37,743 nucleotides of DNA from Methanoculleus chikugoensis. Its GTDB lineage: Archaea > Halobacteriota > Methanomicrobia > Methanomicrobiales > Methanoculleaceae. The notes beneath the pieces are model-generated. The model searched no databases. It was not told where the DNA came from and was given only the letters and a program-made list of their open reading frames with translations. The stretch covers positions 1-37,743 of the forward strand of contig NZ_FMID01000065.1 in assembly GCF_900095385.1 (NCBI RefSeq), given 5' to 3'. A program made the translations under genes and the position numbers. Shown piece after piece: positions 31,042 to 37,743 of the stretch. Every line of letters starts with the position of its first letter. The stretch's first letter is position 1.

Positions 31042-31479
31042 ATGGCACCCGTGACGGATGGAGATACCCTGCTCCTGCACTTCACCAGCACCCGCCCCGA
31101 CGGCGAGGTCTTCGAGGATACCCGTTCGGGCGAGCCGGTGCGGGTCACCCTCGGGGCGAACCAGATCAATCCCCTCTTTGAGGAGGCGCTGATCGGAAGA
31201 GAACCGGGCGAGACGGTGACCGTGGTGCTGCCCCCGGAGAAGGCCTACGGGAAGTTCCGGAGGAAACTCGTGGTCACGATAAAGCGCACGAAACTGAAAC
31301 TCGACCACGAACCGGTTGTCGGAGAGTTCGTCAAAGTCGAGGTGATGGGGAAACCCTGCCTGGTGACCGTCCTCGACGTGGACGATAAAAGAATCACCGT
31401 CGACGCGAACCACCCGCTTGCCGGGGAGACGATCACCTATACGATCACTGTCGAGAAGATCCTCCCCCGGGACGGCTGA
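31042..31479 (+). CDS. FKBP-type peptidyl-prolyl isomerase (SlyD-like)
   Basis: A 145-residue archaeal FKBP. The catalytic half begins with GDTLLLHFTSTRPDGEVFED, with LGANQINPLFEEALIGREPG as the central helix-turn. The long insert PPEKAYGKFRRKLVVTIKRT through VTVLDVDDKRITVDANHPLA is the chaperone (insert-in-flap) domain of SlyD-like proteins. The strand ETITYTITVEKIL closes the domain. It assists folding by isomerising X-Pro bonds in the cytoplasm. The start ATG has no clear ribosome site; GAATTAAAC about 31 bases upstream fits a near-leaderless transcript. It is not obviously linked to its neighbours. Confidence 0.92.
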   Translation: MAPVTDGDTLLLHFTSTRPDGEVFEDTRSGEPVRVTLGANQINPLFEEALIGREPGETVTVVLPPEKAYGKFRRKLVVTIKRTKLKLDHEPVVGEFVKVEVMGKPCLVTVLDVDDKRITVDANHPLAGETITYTITVEKILPRDG

Positions 31480-31622
31480 GCGGCCGCCCCGGAACAACCG
31501 GATAGATCCCGCCGCGCCGGGCCGGGCGTTATCCCTATCCTGCGGCATAACCGCCCTGTTTCTTCGCTCTCACCCGGATCTGGTCCGGCTGGTATTTATC
31601 CCGTGCGGGAAGACCTCTTTTC

Positions 31623-33299
31623 ATGACAGCCGGATCGCCCACAAGCGCCGGATCGCCCCGGCGGCAGGCGATCATCGGATTACTGGTTCTTCTTGCCGTC
31701 GTTCTCGCCCCCATCGTACTCTCGGGATACTTCTCCCCGGATCCCGAACCGGTGCATGTTCGGATCCTCGCGGTCAACGACTTCCACGGGCAGCTCCCCG
31801 ACGGGCAGAACCTCAACGGCGAACCGGCCGGGAGCGCGCCGGTGCTTGCGTCGTATCTCAGGTGCGCGACGGCGGACGACACAACTACGTTCATCGCACT
31901 CCCCGGGGACGTCGTCGGGGCGTCGCCGCCCGAGTCCGGGCTGCTGCTGGACGAACCCGCCGTGCTCTTCTTCAACGGCCTCGCGGACGACTGCCCGGGG
32001 ATGATCGCGACCTTCGGCAACCACGAGTTCGACCGGGGCACGGACGAACTGCTGCGGATGGTTCGCGGCGGGAACGGCACGGCGGCTCTCGCCCGCCCGG
32101 TAGACCCCTACCCGGGCGCGGCGGCGGAGTACGTCTCTTCGAACGTGGCCTGGAAGACGAACGGCACCCTTCTCGCCGCCCCTTACACCATCCGCGACGC
32201 CGGCGGTGCAAAGATCGCGTTCATCGGCGCCACGACCGTCGAGACGCCCTCGATCCAGAAGGCGATCAACATCGAGGAAGTCCGCTTCGAAGACGAGGCC
32301 GAATCGATCAACCGCTACGTTCCGGAGATCCAGCAGCAGGGAGTTCACGCGATCGTCGTCCTCCTCCACGAGGGCGGGCGGCAGGAGCCCTACGACGGCC
32401 CGACCCGGGAGGGGGAGAACGTCACCGGCAGGGTCGCCGGGATCGTCGCCGGCCTTGATGCGGACGTGGACGTCGTCCTCTCGGGCCACACCCATGCGTT
32501 CACCAACGCCTACCTGGAGAACGCCGGCCAAAACCCGGTGCTGGTGGCGCAGGCGTACAGTTACGGCAGGGCGTTTGCCGACGTCGATATCGTCATCGAT
32601 CCCCTCACCGGCGAGGTCACCCATACGTCGGCACGGATCGTCCCGGCGTACAGAAACGGCACCAGCCCCGACCCGGAAGCCCAATCGTTGCTTGAGGCCT
32701 GCGAAGCAGCGGTCGAACCGCTGACGGGCCGGGTCATAACGACCACTTCTACCGAGATCACGCGGCTGCAGACCGATGCCGGCGAATCCGCCCTCGGCAA
32801 CCTCGTCGCCGACAGCCAGCGGGCGGCGATGGGCGCCGATATCGCGTTCGTCACCACCGGCTCGCTCCGGGCGGAGATCGCGAAAGGGAACGTCACCCGG
32901 GGCGACCTGTATGCGGTGCAGCCGTTCTCGTCGACGGTCCTCTCGATGACCCTGACGGGAGAACAGGTCCGGAACGTCCTGGAGCGGCAGTGGGAGGCGC
33001 CGTTACCGCCCCACAACCTCGCCGTATCCGGACTGACGTACACCTTCGACGAGAGAAAGCCCCTGGGCTACAGGATCGTCGAGGTCCTGGTGAACGGCAC
33101 CGCGCTCGACCCGAACGGGGAGTACACGACGGCGATGGTCGACTTCCTCGCGACCGGCGGCGACCGGTATACCGTCTTCATGAACGGGACGAATATCGTC
33201 AACGGCCCGTACGACGTCGATGCCCTGGTCGCGTATACGGAATCCCTCCCGGACCCGGTGGACGTGAAGCCGGAGGGGCGGATCGTGAAGGCAGTGTGA
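31623..33299 (+). CDS. Exported 5'-nucleotidase/UshA-like metallophosphatase
   Basis: A 558-residue two-domain enzyme. An N-terminal membrane anchor or signal (residues 17-36) is followed by a metallophosphatase domain. Its metal motifs are NDFHGQ (Asp53, His55), PGDVVGA (Asp96), FGNHEFD (Asn133, His134), His248 in LLHEGG, and SGHTHAF (His288, His290). The C-terminal 5'-nucleotidase substrate domain is recognisable by GNLVADSQRAAMGADIAFVT and VQPFSSTVLSM. It removes phosphate from extracellular nucleotides or sugar phosphates outside the membrane. TATTTAT about 30 bases upstream of the ATG suggests a very short leader. Length and motifs are complete. Confidence 0.92.
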   Translation: MTAGSPTSAGSPRRQAIIGLLVLLAVVLAPIVLSGYFSPDPEPVHVRILAVNDFHGQLPDGQNLNGEPAGSAPVLASYLRCATADDTTTFIALPGDVVGASPPESGLLLDEPAVLFFNGLADDCPGMIATFGNHEFDRGTDELLRMVRGGNGTAALARPVDPYPGAAAEYVSSNVAWKTNGTLLAAPYTIRDAGGAKIAFIGATTVETPSIQKAINIEEVRFEDEAESINRYVPEIQQQGVHAIVVLLHEGGRQEPYDGPTREGENVTGRVAGIVAGLDADVDVVLSGHTHAFTNAYLENAGQNPVLVAQAYSYGRAFADVDIVIDPLTGEVTHTSARIVPAYRNGTSPDPEAQSLLEACEAAVEPLTGRVITTTSTEITRLQTDAGESALGNLVADSQRAAMGADIAFVTTGSLRAEIAKGNVTRGDLYAVQPFSSTVLSMTLTGEQVRNVLERQWEAPLPPHNLAVSGLTYTFDERKPLGYRIVEVLVNGTALDPNGEYTTAMVDFLATGGDRYTVFMNGTNIVNGPYDVDALVAYTESLPDPVDVKPEGRIVKAV

Positions 33300-33382
33300 A
33301 GGGTTGTCCGTTCACCGCGGGCGGCAACCTGCCCAACCTATAAATAACGCCTCTTCCCATGGGCCGCCGGAGGTCATCCGGG

Positions 33383-33697
33383 ATGCCTGAATTTGCACAG
33401 CCGTTCTCCGGGAACCGTATGGAGCGCCAACTGGACCGGGGAGAACTCATCAGAACGATCCGGTTCTCGATCGCCGCCGAGTACGAGGCGATCCAGTTCT
33501 ACAACCAGATCGCCGAGTCGACCGACGATCCGCTGGTCCGGAAGGTGATGCGCGATATCGCGGACGAGGAGAAAGAGCACGCGGGAGAGTTTCTGCGGCT
33601 GCTCCGGGAACTTGAGCCCGCCGAAGAGGAGTTCTACCGGCACGGCTACGAAGAAGTCGAGGAGATGATCGAGGAACTGAAGAAAGGCGGGAAGTGA
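33383..33697 (+). CDS. Short ferritin-like/rubrerythrin-type diiron protein
   Basis: A 104-residue protein. The start is the ATG at 33383, with GGAGGT nine bases upstream; an upstream ATG at 33359 is not favoured. It forms the two-helix half of a ferritin-like four-helix bundle: IRFSIAAEYEAIQFYNQIAE with Glu ligand(s), and VMRDIADEEKEHAGEFLRLL with the ExxH pair, then an acidic C-terminus. Homodimers of such proteins bind two irons. Related short ferritins starting MPEF are known as cargo of archaeal encapsulins, but no encapsulin gene is in the window. The TATA box is CTATAAATAA around 33337-33346. Confidence 0.82.
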   Translation: MPEFAQPFSGNRMERQLDRGELIRTIRFSIAAEYEAIQFYNQIAESTDDPLVRKVMRDIADEEKEHAGEFLRLLRELEPAEEEFYRHGYEEVEEMIEELKKGGK

Positions 33698-33836
33698 TCT
33701 ACCCCCCGGCGTGGATTCGCGAGGGGTTTGCCGGCAATCGCATCCGGCGCCGGAAACCCCGCCTGTCAGAGCCGGTTGTTACGATGCTTCCCGCAAATGC
33801 ATACACTCAAATACGACTTCGGGTGAAACTTCAGCG

Positions 33837-34259
33837 ATGGCAACTCACACCCAGACGATCGCGGAGAGGGTGGTGCAGAAATGCGAAATGCTGATCGACC
33901 GGGTGGAGTTTATCGATCTGCACTTCTCCGAAGAGATCCTCACCGACAGAATACTCAGGAAGGCAATGTACAAGGAGTTCCAGGAAGCGGTCGAAGCTGC
34001 GGCCGACATCTGCGCCCTCATGAGGCGCAGCCTGGACTCTTCGGCGCAGGACGACTACAGCAACGTCGACTACCTGGTCGAACGGGAGATCGTTTCGGCG
34101 GATCTCGGCAAAGCCTTGAAGGAGGCAAACGGGCTCCGGAACCGACTGGTCCATGAATACGACGGCGTCAACGACCGGATAGCGTATGCCTCAATCGCAC
34201 GGCTCACCGAAACCCTGCGCGAATTTTCCGGGGTGATACTCACGTGGCTCCACAGATAA
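33837..34259 (+). CDS. hepT: HEPN (DUF86/HepT) RNase toxin, second module
   Basis: A 140-residue DUF86 HEPN protein. The start is the ATG at 33837 (GGTGA about 10 bases upstream). The RX4HXY motif is complete: Arg101, His106 and Tyr108 in LRNRLVHEYDG. It is all helical. The paired MNT gene follows with a 16-base overlap, so in this module the toxin comes first, the reverse of the module at 30262. Toxin activity is inferred from the motif; relatives cleave tRNA or mRNA. Confidence 0.87.
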   Translation: MATHTQTIAERVVQKCEMLIDRVEFIDLHFSEEILTDRILRKAMYKEFQEAVEAAADICALMRRSLDSSAQDDYSNVDYLVEREIVSADLGKALKEANGLRNRLVHEYDGVNDRIAYASIARLTETLREFSGVILTWLHR

Positions 34260-34636
34260 CCGGCACAGGACTCCTCGAACACTTCCGTGAGGTGCTGCCG
34301 TCCATCAGGGGCATCCTCATCTACGGGTCGCACGTCAAAGGCTACTCAGACGAGCGGTCGGATATCGACATCTGCCTCATCCTGCACGAGAGCGCCGACC
34401 GCGCTCCGGTTTATGGGCGGATGCTCACGGCGGGAGAGCGCTACGATATCGTCATCTTCGACGAGATCCCCTGGTACCTCAGGGGCGCGGTTCTTGAGGC
34501 GCATACGGTGCTCTATGCCGACAATCCGGACGATCTGGACTACTGGCTGTACCGGCAACTTGCCGTCTGGCGCGACATGAAGCACCGGCAGGTGCCGGTC
34601 TCACCGGGGGATCTGCTCCGCCGCGTCCGGTCATGA
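34244..34636 (+). CDS. mntA: MNT-type nucleotidyltransferase, second module
   Basis: A 130-residue nucleotidyltransferase. The GTG at 34244 overlaps the HEPN gene by 16 bases, indicating coupled synthesis. GSX10DXD is intact: Gly28-Ser29 in LIYGSHVKGYS, and Asp40 and Asp42 in SDIDICL. A third carboxylate is probably in YDIVIFDEIPW. It should neutralise the HEPN protein by AMP transfer to its HXY tyrosine. The C-terminus after LDYWLYRQLAVWRDM is helical. It ends 15 bases from the convergent zinc-ribbon gene. Confidence 0.87.
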   Translation: MAPQITGTGLLEHFREVLPSIRGILIYGSHVKGYSDERSDIDICLILHESADRAPVYGRMLTAGERYDIVIFDEIPWYLRGAVLEAHTVLYADNPDDLDYWLYRQLAVWRDMKHRQVPVSPGDLLRRVRS

Positions 34637-34651
34637 AGTTTTTCCCGTCCG

Positions 34652-34828
34652 TCACCTGATCCTGCAGGACTCCTCGTAGGACTTCCTGCAGTCCGGACAG
34701 AGCGTCCGCGCCTTCTCGAGGTCCGGGTAGTTCTCTTCGGTGATCTCGTCGCAGGCCGCCCCGCAGATCTCGCACCAGTGCTCCTTCGTCTCTGCCTTCT
34801 CTTCGCCTTTCAACTTGCGTTTTGCCAT
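34652..34828 (-). CDS. Small zinc-ribbon protein
   Basis: A 58-residue protein with a strong ribosome site (GGAGGGAG, six bases before the ATG at 34828). The N-terminus is basic and acidic (AKRKLKGEEKAETKEHW). Two cysteine pairs, CEIC (19, 22) and CPDC (44, 47), make a treble-clef or zinc-ribbon site, with extra cysteines at 26 and 55. Such small proteins bind nucleic acids or act as metal-binding accessories; no precise family is recognised. It is 33 bases from the end of the SDR gene on the same strand and may be cotranscribed with it. Confidence 0.75.
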   Translation of the reverse strand: MAKRKLKGEEKAETKEHWCEICGAACDEITEENYPDLEKARTLCPDCRKSYEESCRIR

Positions 34829-34861
34829 GCTGCTCTCCCTCCGGGTGGTGCTCGCTCGCCC

Positions 34862-35710
34862 TCATCGTGCATATGCTTTCGGGTCGGCCCACCGTACCGC
34901 CCCGGTGAGGCTGCTCCCCATCTCCCAGAACCGGTCCTGCACCCCCGCATCGAGGGCGAGGGGCGACGGCCGCTTCCACCGGTTCTCCTCGAAGTAGCCG
35001 CCGTTCACCGCCCCGGCATCCGGGGAGAGGGCGAGGCGCACCTCTACCTCCGCCCCCTTCTCCGGCGGTGCACCGCCGTCCCTGCCGTGGGTATACGCCC
35101 GGAGGAGTTTCGTCTCGATCACCCCCGGGTGGAGGCAGTTCGCCGTCACCCCCGTCCCCTCGAGCGTCCGGGCGAGCCGGGCGGTGAAGGCGACGACCCC
35201 CAACTTGGATACTGCGTAGGCGTCGTAGGCGTCGTAGTCCGGAAATCCCGGCAGGTTATCCCAGTCGACCGACCGCACGCTCCGGTGAGCGATCGACGCG
35301 ACGTTGACGATCCGTGCCGGAGCGCTCCGCTCAAGGAGCCCGAGGAGTTCGTGGGTAAGCAGGACCTGCGCGAGGAAGTTCACGGCGAACGTCATCTCGA
35401 TCCCGCCGGGAGCAACCGCCCGCTCCGGCATAAAGACCCCGGCGTTGTTGACGAGGACGTCGAGCCGGTCGTATGCCCCGGCGACCTCCTCCGCAAGGCC
35501 CCTGACCTGCTCCTGCACCGAGAGGTCGGCGGTGAAGAGATCGAGCCGGCCGGAACCGGTGGCAGTCTCCAGTTCGGCAAGAACCTTCCTGCCCTTCCCG
35601 GGGTTTCTGCCGTGGAGCAGCACGCGGTGGCCCTGCCGGGAGAGCGCGTCTGCGGTCGCCTTCCCGATACCGTCCGTCGAGCCCGTGACGAGGATGGTCC
35701 GCTCCGCCAT
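34862..35710 (-). CDS. Short-chain dehydrogenase (retinol-dehydrogenase-like SDR)
   Basis: A 282-residue SDR. The cofactor motif is TGSTDGIGKA (9-18), Arg35 in LHGRNPGKG supports NADP(H), NNAG is at 88-91, and the catalytic Ser139, Tyr165 and Lys169 lie in VNVASIAH and YAVSK. The EMTFAVNFLAQVLLTHELL segment and the WDNLPGFPDYDAYDAY insertion are like the retinol dehydrogenase/WW-domain oxidoreductase group. The substrate is unknown. It starts at the ATG at 35710 and is divergent from the RHH-acyl-CoA synthetase gene across about 165 bases. Confidence 0.9.
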   Translation of the reverse strand: MAERTILVTGSTDGIGKATADALSRQGHRVLLHGRNPGKGRKVLAELETATGSGRLDLFTADLSVQEQVRGLAEEVAGAYDRLDVLVNNAGVFMPERAVAPGGIEMTFAVNFLAQVLLTHELLGLLERSAPARIVNVASIAHRSVRSVDWDNLPGFPDYDAYDAYAVSKLGVVAFTARLARTLEGTGVTANCLHPGVIETKLLRAYTHGRDGGAPPEKGAEVEVRLALSPDAGAVNGGYFEENRWKRPSPLALDAGVQDRFWEMGSSLTGAVRWADPKAYAR

Positions 35711-35876
35711 ACGCGGTCCGGGTGTATGCCCGCTCTATTTGAACGTGGCGGTGCGCGAAGTTGGTGCGCTCCGCGGCACATCCCTTGCGGCGGCGCACCG
35801 AAGAGGGGCTGGTTTCCCGGACGGCGGTGCGGTGAGAATCAAAAAGGTGATATGCTGCACCACAAACCTGTACTGT

Positions 35877-37715
35877 ATGGTGCGATACTCGGTCACGATG
35901 GATGACGACCTCGTGAAAGCAATCGACAGGATACGCGAATACCGGGATATGTCCCGGTCGGAATGGCTCAACGACCTCTGCACGAAGTACCTCAACGGTG
36001 CATCCGCGAAAGGCGTGCAGACCGCGGTTCCCGCGGGGGTACAGCCTGCAAACACCCGTGAGCCGAACATGACCGATTACGAGGCCGCCTGCGCCAACTT
36101 CAGGATCGACGTCCCCGATCAGTTCAACTTTGGCTACGACGTGATCGACCGGTGGGCCGAGACCGACCGGAACAAACTGGCGATGATCTGGGTCGACCAG
36201 GAGGGAAACGAGAAGAAATACACCTTCCGCGATCTGCGGTATCTCTCCAACGGCGCCGCTAACATCCTCCTCAAATACGGCATCAAGAAGGGCGACCGGG
36301 TGATGCTGATGCTCCCGCGTGTCCCGGAATGGTGGATCTTTGTCATCGCGCTCATCAAACTCGGCGCGGTCTTCTGCCCCTGCCCGACGATGCTGACCCC
36401 GAAAGATATCAAATACCGCATCAAGGCCGGGAAGTTCCGGATGATCATCACCAACTGCGAGAACGCCGAGAAGATCGATGAGGTCGCCGATTCCTGCTCG
36501 CTGCTCGACACCCTCTTCCTCGTGGACGGGGAGCGGGAGGGCTGGGCGAGTTACCTGCACGAACTCGAGTATCCCGCGCCGGTATCGCACCACAAGGTCA
36601 GTATGCCGGTCGCAAAGAGGACGAGATCGACCGACCCGATGCTGATCTACTTCACCTCGGGCACCACCGGCGAAGCCAAGATGGTGCTGCACGACCACTC
36701 CTACCCGCTCGGGCACATCATCACCGCCTCGCTCTGGCAGGACGTCACGGAGAACGACCTGCACCTGACCTTCTCCGATACCGGGTGGGCGAAGTGCGCC
36801 TGGGGCAAGATATTCGGCCAGTGGATCGCCGGGGCCTGCATCTTCGTCTACGATATCCGGGGGAAGTTCGGCGCGACCGAGCTCCTTCCGCTGATCGAGA
36901 AGTACGAGGTGACCACGTTCTGTGCGCCGCCGACGGTCTACCGGATGCTGATCCTTGCCGACCTCGAGAAGTTCGACTTCCGCGACCTGCGGCACTGCTG
37001 CAGCGCCGGGGAGCCGCTCAACCCCGAGGTGATCCGCGTCTGGGAGGACGGCACCGGCGAGCCCATCTACGAGGGATACGGCCAGACGGAGACCGTCTGC
37101 TGCATCGCGACGTTCCCCTGCATGAAGCACAAACCCGGATCCATGGGAAGGCCCGCTCCGGGCTGGCATATCGAGCTCCACGACGACGACGGCAACCGGG
37201 TCGGCGCCGGGGAGGAGGGGCGGATCGCGGTCAAACTCGACCCCCGGCCGGTCGGGCTCTTCGTGGAGTACCTGGACAACCCCGAGGCGAACCGGGAGTC
37301 GTTCCAGAACGGGTATTACTACACCGGCGACAAGGCGCGTATGGACGAGGACGGCTACTTCTGGTTCATCGGACGCAGCGACGACGTCATCAAGTCGTCC
37401 GGCTACCGGATCGGGCCGTTCGAGGTCGAGAGCGCCCTCATGGAGCACCCGGCCGTCCAGGAGTCGGCGGTCGTCGGGTCGCCCGACCTCATCCGCGGGA
37501 TGGTCGTCAAGGCCTTTATCGTTTTAAAACCCGGCTATCAGCCGTCCGAATCGCTGGTCAAGGAACTCCAGGCCCATGTCCGGAACACCACCGCCCCGTA
37601 CAAGTACCCACGGCTGATCGAGTTCGTCCAGGAACTCCCGAAGACGATATCCGGCAAGATCCAGAGGAACGTCCTGCGGGACCAGGAACTGCGCAAGAGC
37701 AATAATGGGAGCTGA
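35877..37715 (+). CDS. Ribbon-helix-helix domain fused to AMP-forming acyl-CoA synthetase
   Basis: A 612-residue frame. Residues 1-45 (MVRYSVTMDDDLVKAIDRI, then SRSEWLND) are a typical ribbon-helix-helix (CopG-like) DNA-binding domain. A linker of about 20 residues leads to the enzyme, which from Met65 (36069) matches full-length medium-chain acyl-CoA synthetases of methanogens. Enzyme motifs: P-loop YFTSGTTGEAK (258-268), GYGQTET (400-406), TGDKARMDEDGYFWFIGRSD and the C-terminal catalytic Lys594 (TISGK). It activates a carboxylic acid with ATP and CoA. Translation could also begin at Met65, where only a weak GTGAG site exists; no strong site precedes the ATG at 35877 either. The fused product could link substrate activation to DNA binding. 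Confidence 0.85.
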   Translation: MVRYSVTMDDDLVKAIDRIREYRDMSRSEWLNDLCTKYLNGASAKGVQTAVPAGVQPANTREPNMTDYEAACANFRIDVPDQFNFGYDVIDRWAETDRNKLAMIWVDQEGNEKKYTFRDLRYLSNGAANILLKYGIKKGDRVMLMLPRVPEWWIFVIALIKLGAVFCPCPTMLTPKDIKYRIKAGKFRMIITNCENAEKIDEVADSCSLLDTLFLVDGEREGWASYLHELEYPAPVSHHKVSMPVAKRTRSTDPMLIYFTSGTTGEAKMVLHDHSYPLGHIITASLWQDVTENDLHLTFSDTGWAKCAWGKIFGQWIAGACIFVYDIRGKFGATELLPLIEKYEVTTFCAPPTVYRMLILADLEKFDFRDLRHCCSAGEPLNPEVIRVWEDGTGEPIYEGYGQTETVCCIATFPCMKHKPGSMGRPAPGWHIELHDDDGNRVGAGEEGRIAVKLDPRPVGLFVEYLDNPEANRESFQNGYYYTGDKARMDEDGYFWFIGRSDDVIKSSGYRIGPFEVESALMEHPAVQESAVVGSPDLIRGMVVKAFIVLKPGYQPSESLVKELQAHVRNTTAPYKYPRLIEFVQELPKTISGKIQRNVLRDQELRKSNNGS

Positions 37716-37732
37716 GCGGGGCTCCCGGTGTT

Positions 37733-37743
37733 TTCTTTTTTTT
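37733..37743 (+). terminator. T-rich terminator at the window end
   Basis: TTTTCTTTTTTTT starts about 16 bases after the stop of the acyl-CoA synthetase gene and runs to the end of the window, consistent with archaeal transcription termination. Confidence 0.5.

Noticed and set aside
35331-37448. Minus-strand open frame of about 700 codons opposite the acyl-CoA synthetase
   Set aside because: Low-complexity shadow of the plus-strand gene; the synthetase motifs on the plus strand are unambiguous.

Overview
The window looks like chromosomal DNA of a hydrogenotrophic methanogenic archaeon of the order Methanomicrobiales, most like Methanoculleus. This rests on a high-GC genome with archaeal TATA boxes about 26 bases upstream of several start codons (leaderless messages), GGAGG/GGTGA ribosome sites, CCA-less tRNA genes, HypD, a PAS-sensor protein with a kinase-like H-box but no ATPase domain, PEGA and transglutaminase surface proteins, and a methanogen-type medium-chain acyl-CoA synthetase. 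The genus is inferred; no ribosomal RNA is present to confirm it.

Layout. 1-4300: the tail of an AT-rich membrane protein cut by the window edge, then scattered single genes (B3/B4 tRNA-editing-like domain, VOC protein, methyltransferase, GNAT acetyltransferase, a small hypothetical). 4295-5529: a coupled pair of paralogous membrane proteins. 5849-7491: an acetoacetate-decarboxylase-family protein and an SDR in an operon. 7603-11928: a sugar-dehydrogenase remnant, then a minus-strand cluster with a frameshifted CPBP protease-like gene, an alpha/beta hydrolase, two SRPBCC/AHSA1 proteins and a Gate-domain membrane protein. 12127-14030: a sodium:solute symporter with a 42-residue accessory protein and a structured leader. 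14110-15868: two PhzF paralogs, tail to tail and overlapping. 16028-18538: divergent PEGA and transglutaminase-like surface proteins. 18832-21094: an ErcA-like iron alcohol dehydrogenase coupled to a PAS sensor.

21197-25703 is the accessory highlight: an AT-rich island of about 4.5 kb bounded by a perfect 26-bp direct repeat. One repeat copy is the 3' end of an intact tRNA-Arg(CCG). The island carries three tightly coupled genes (PD-(D/E)XK-like nuclease effector, small middle component, DUF3732 SMC/Rad50-like ATPase). This is an ABC-three-component (ABC-3C, Lamassu-like) conflict system in the order effector-middle-ATPase. No integrase is visible. A GC-rich, hairpin-dense segment (25412-25618) lies between the ATPase gene and the tRNA and could be a structured RNA or a mobile-element remnant.

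25814-29971: hypD, a radical SAM protein with a winged-helix tail, a TPR-like methanogen protein and a xylose-isomerase-like TIM barrel. 30052-30124: tRNA-Thr(GGT). 30262-34636: two MNT/HEPN toxin-antitoxin modules with opposite gene orders flank FKBP, 5'-nucleotidase and ferritin-like genes. 34652-37715: a short zinc-ribbon protein, a second SDR, and an acyl-CoA synthetase with an in-frame N-terminal ribbon-helix-helix DNA-binding domain, an unusual fusion. Several small genes (42, 58 and possibly 31 and 58 residues) were found by reading the sequence directly.
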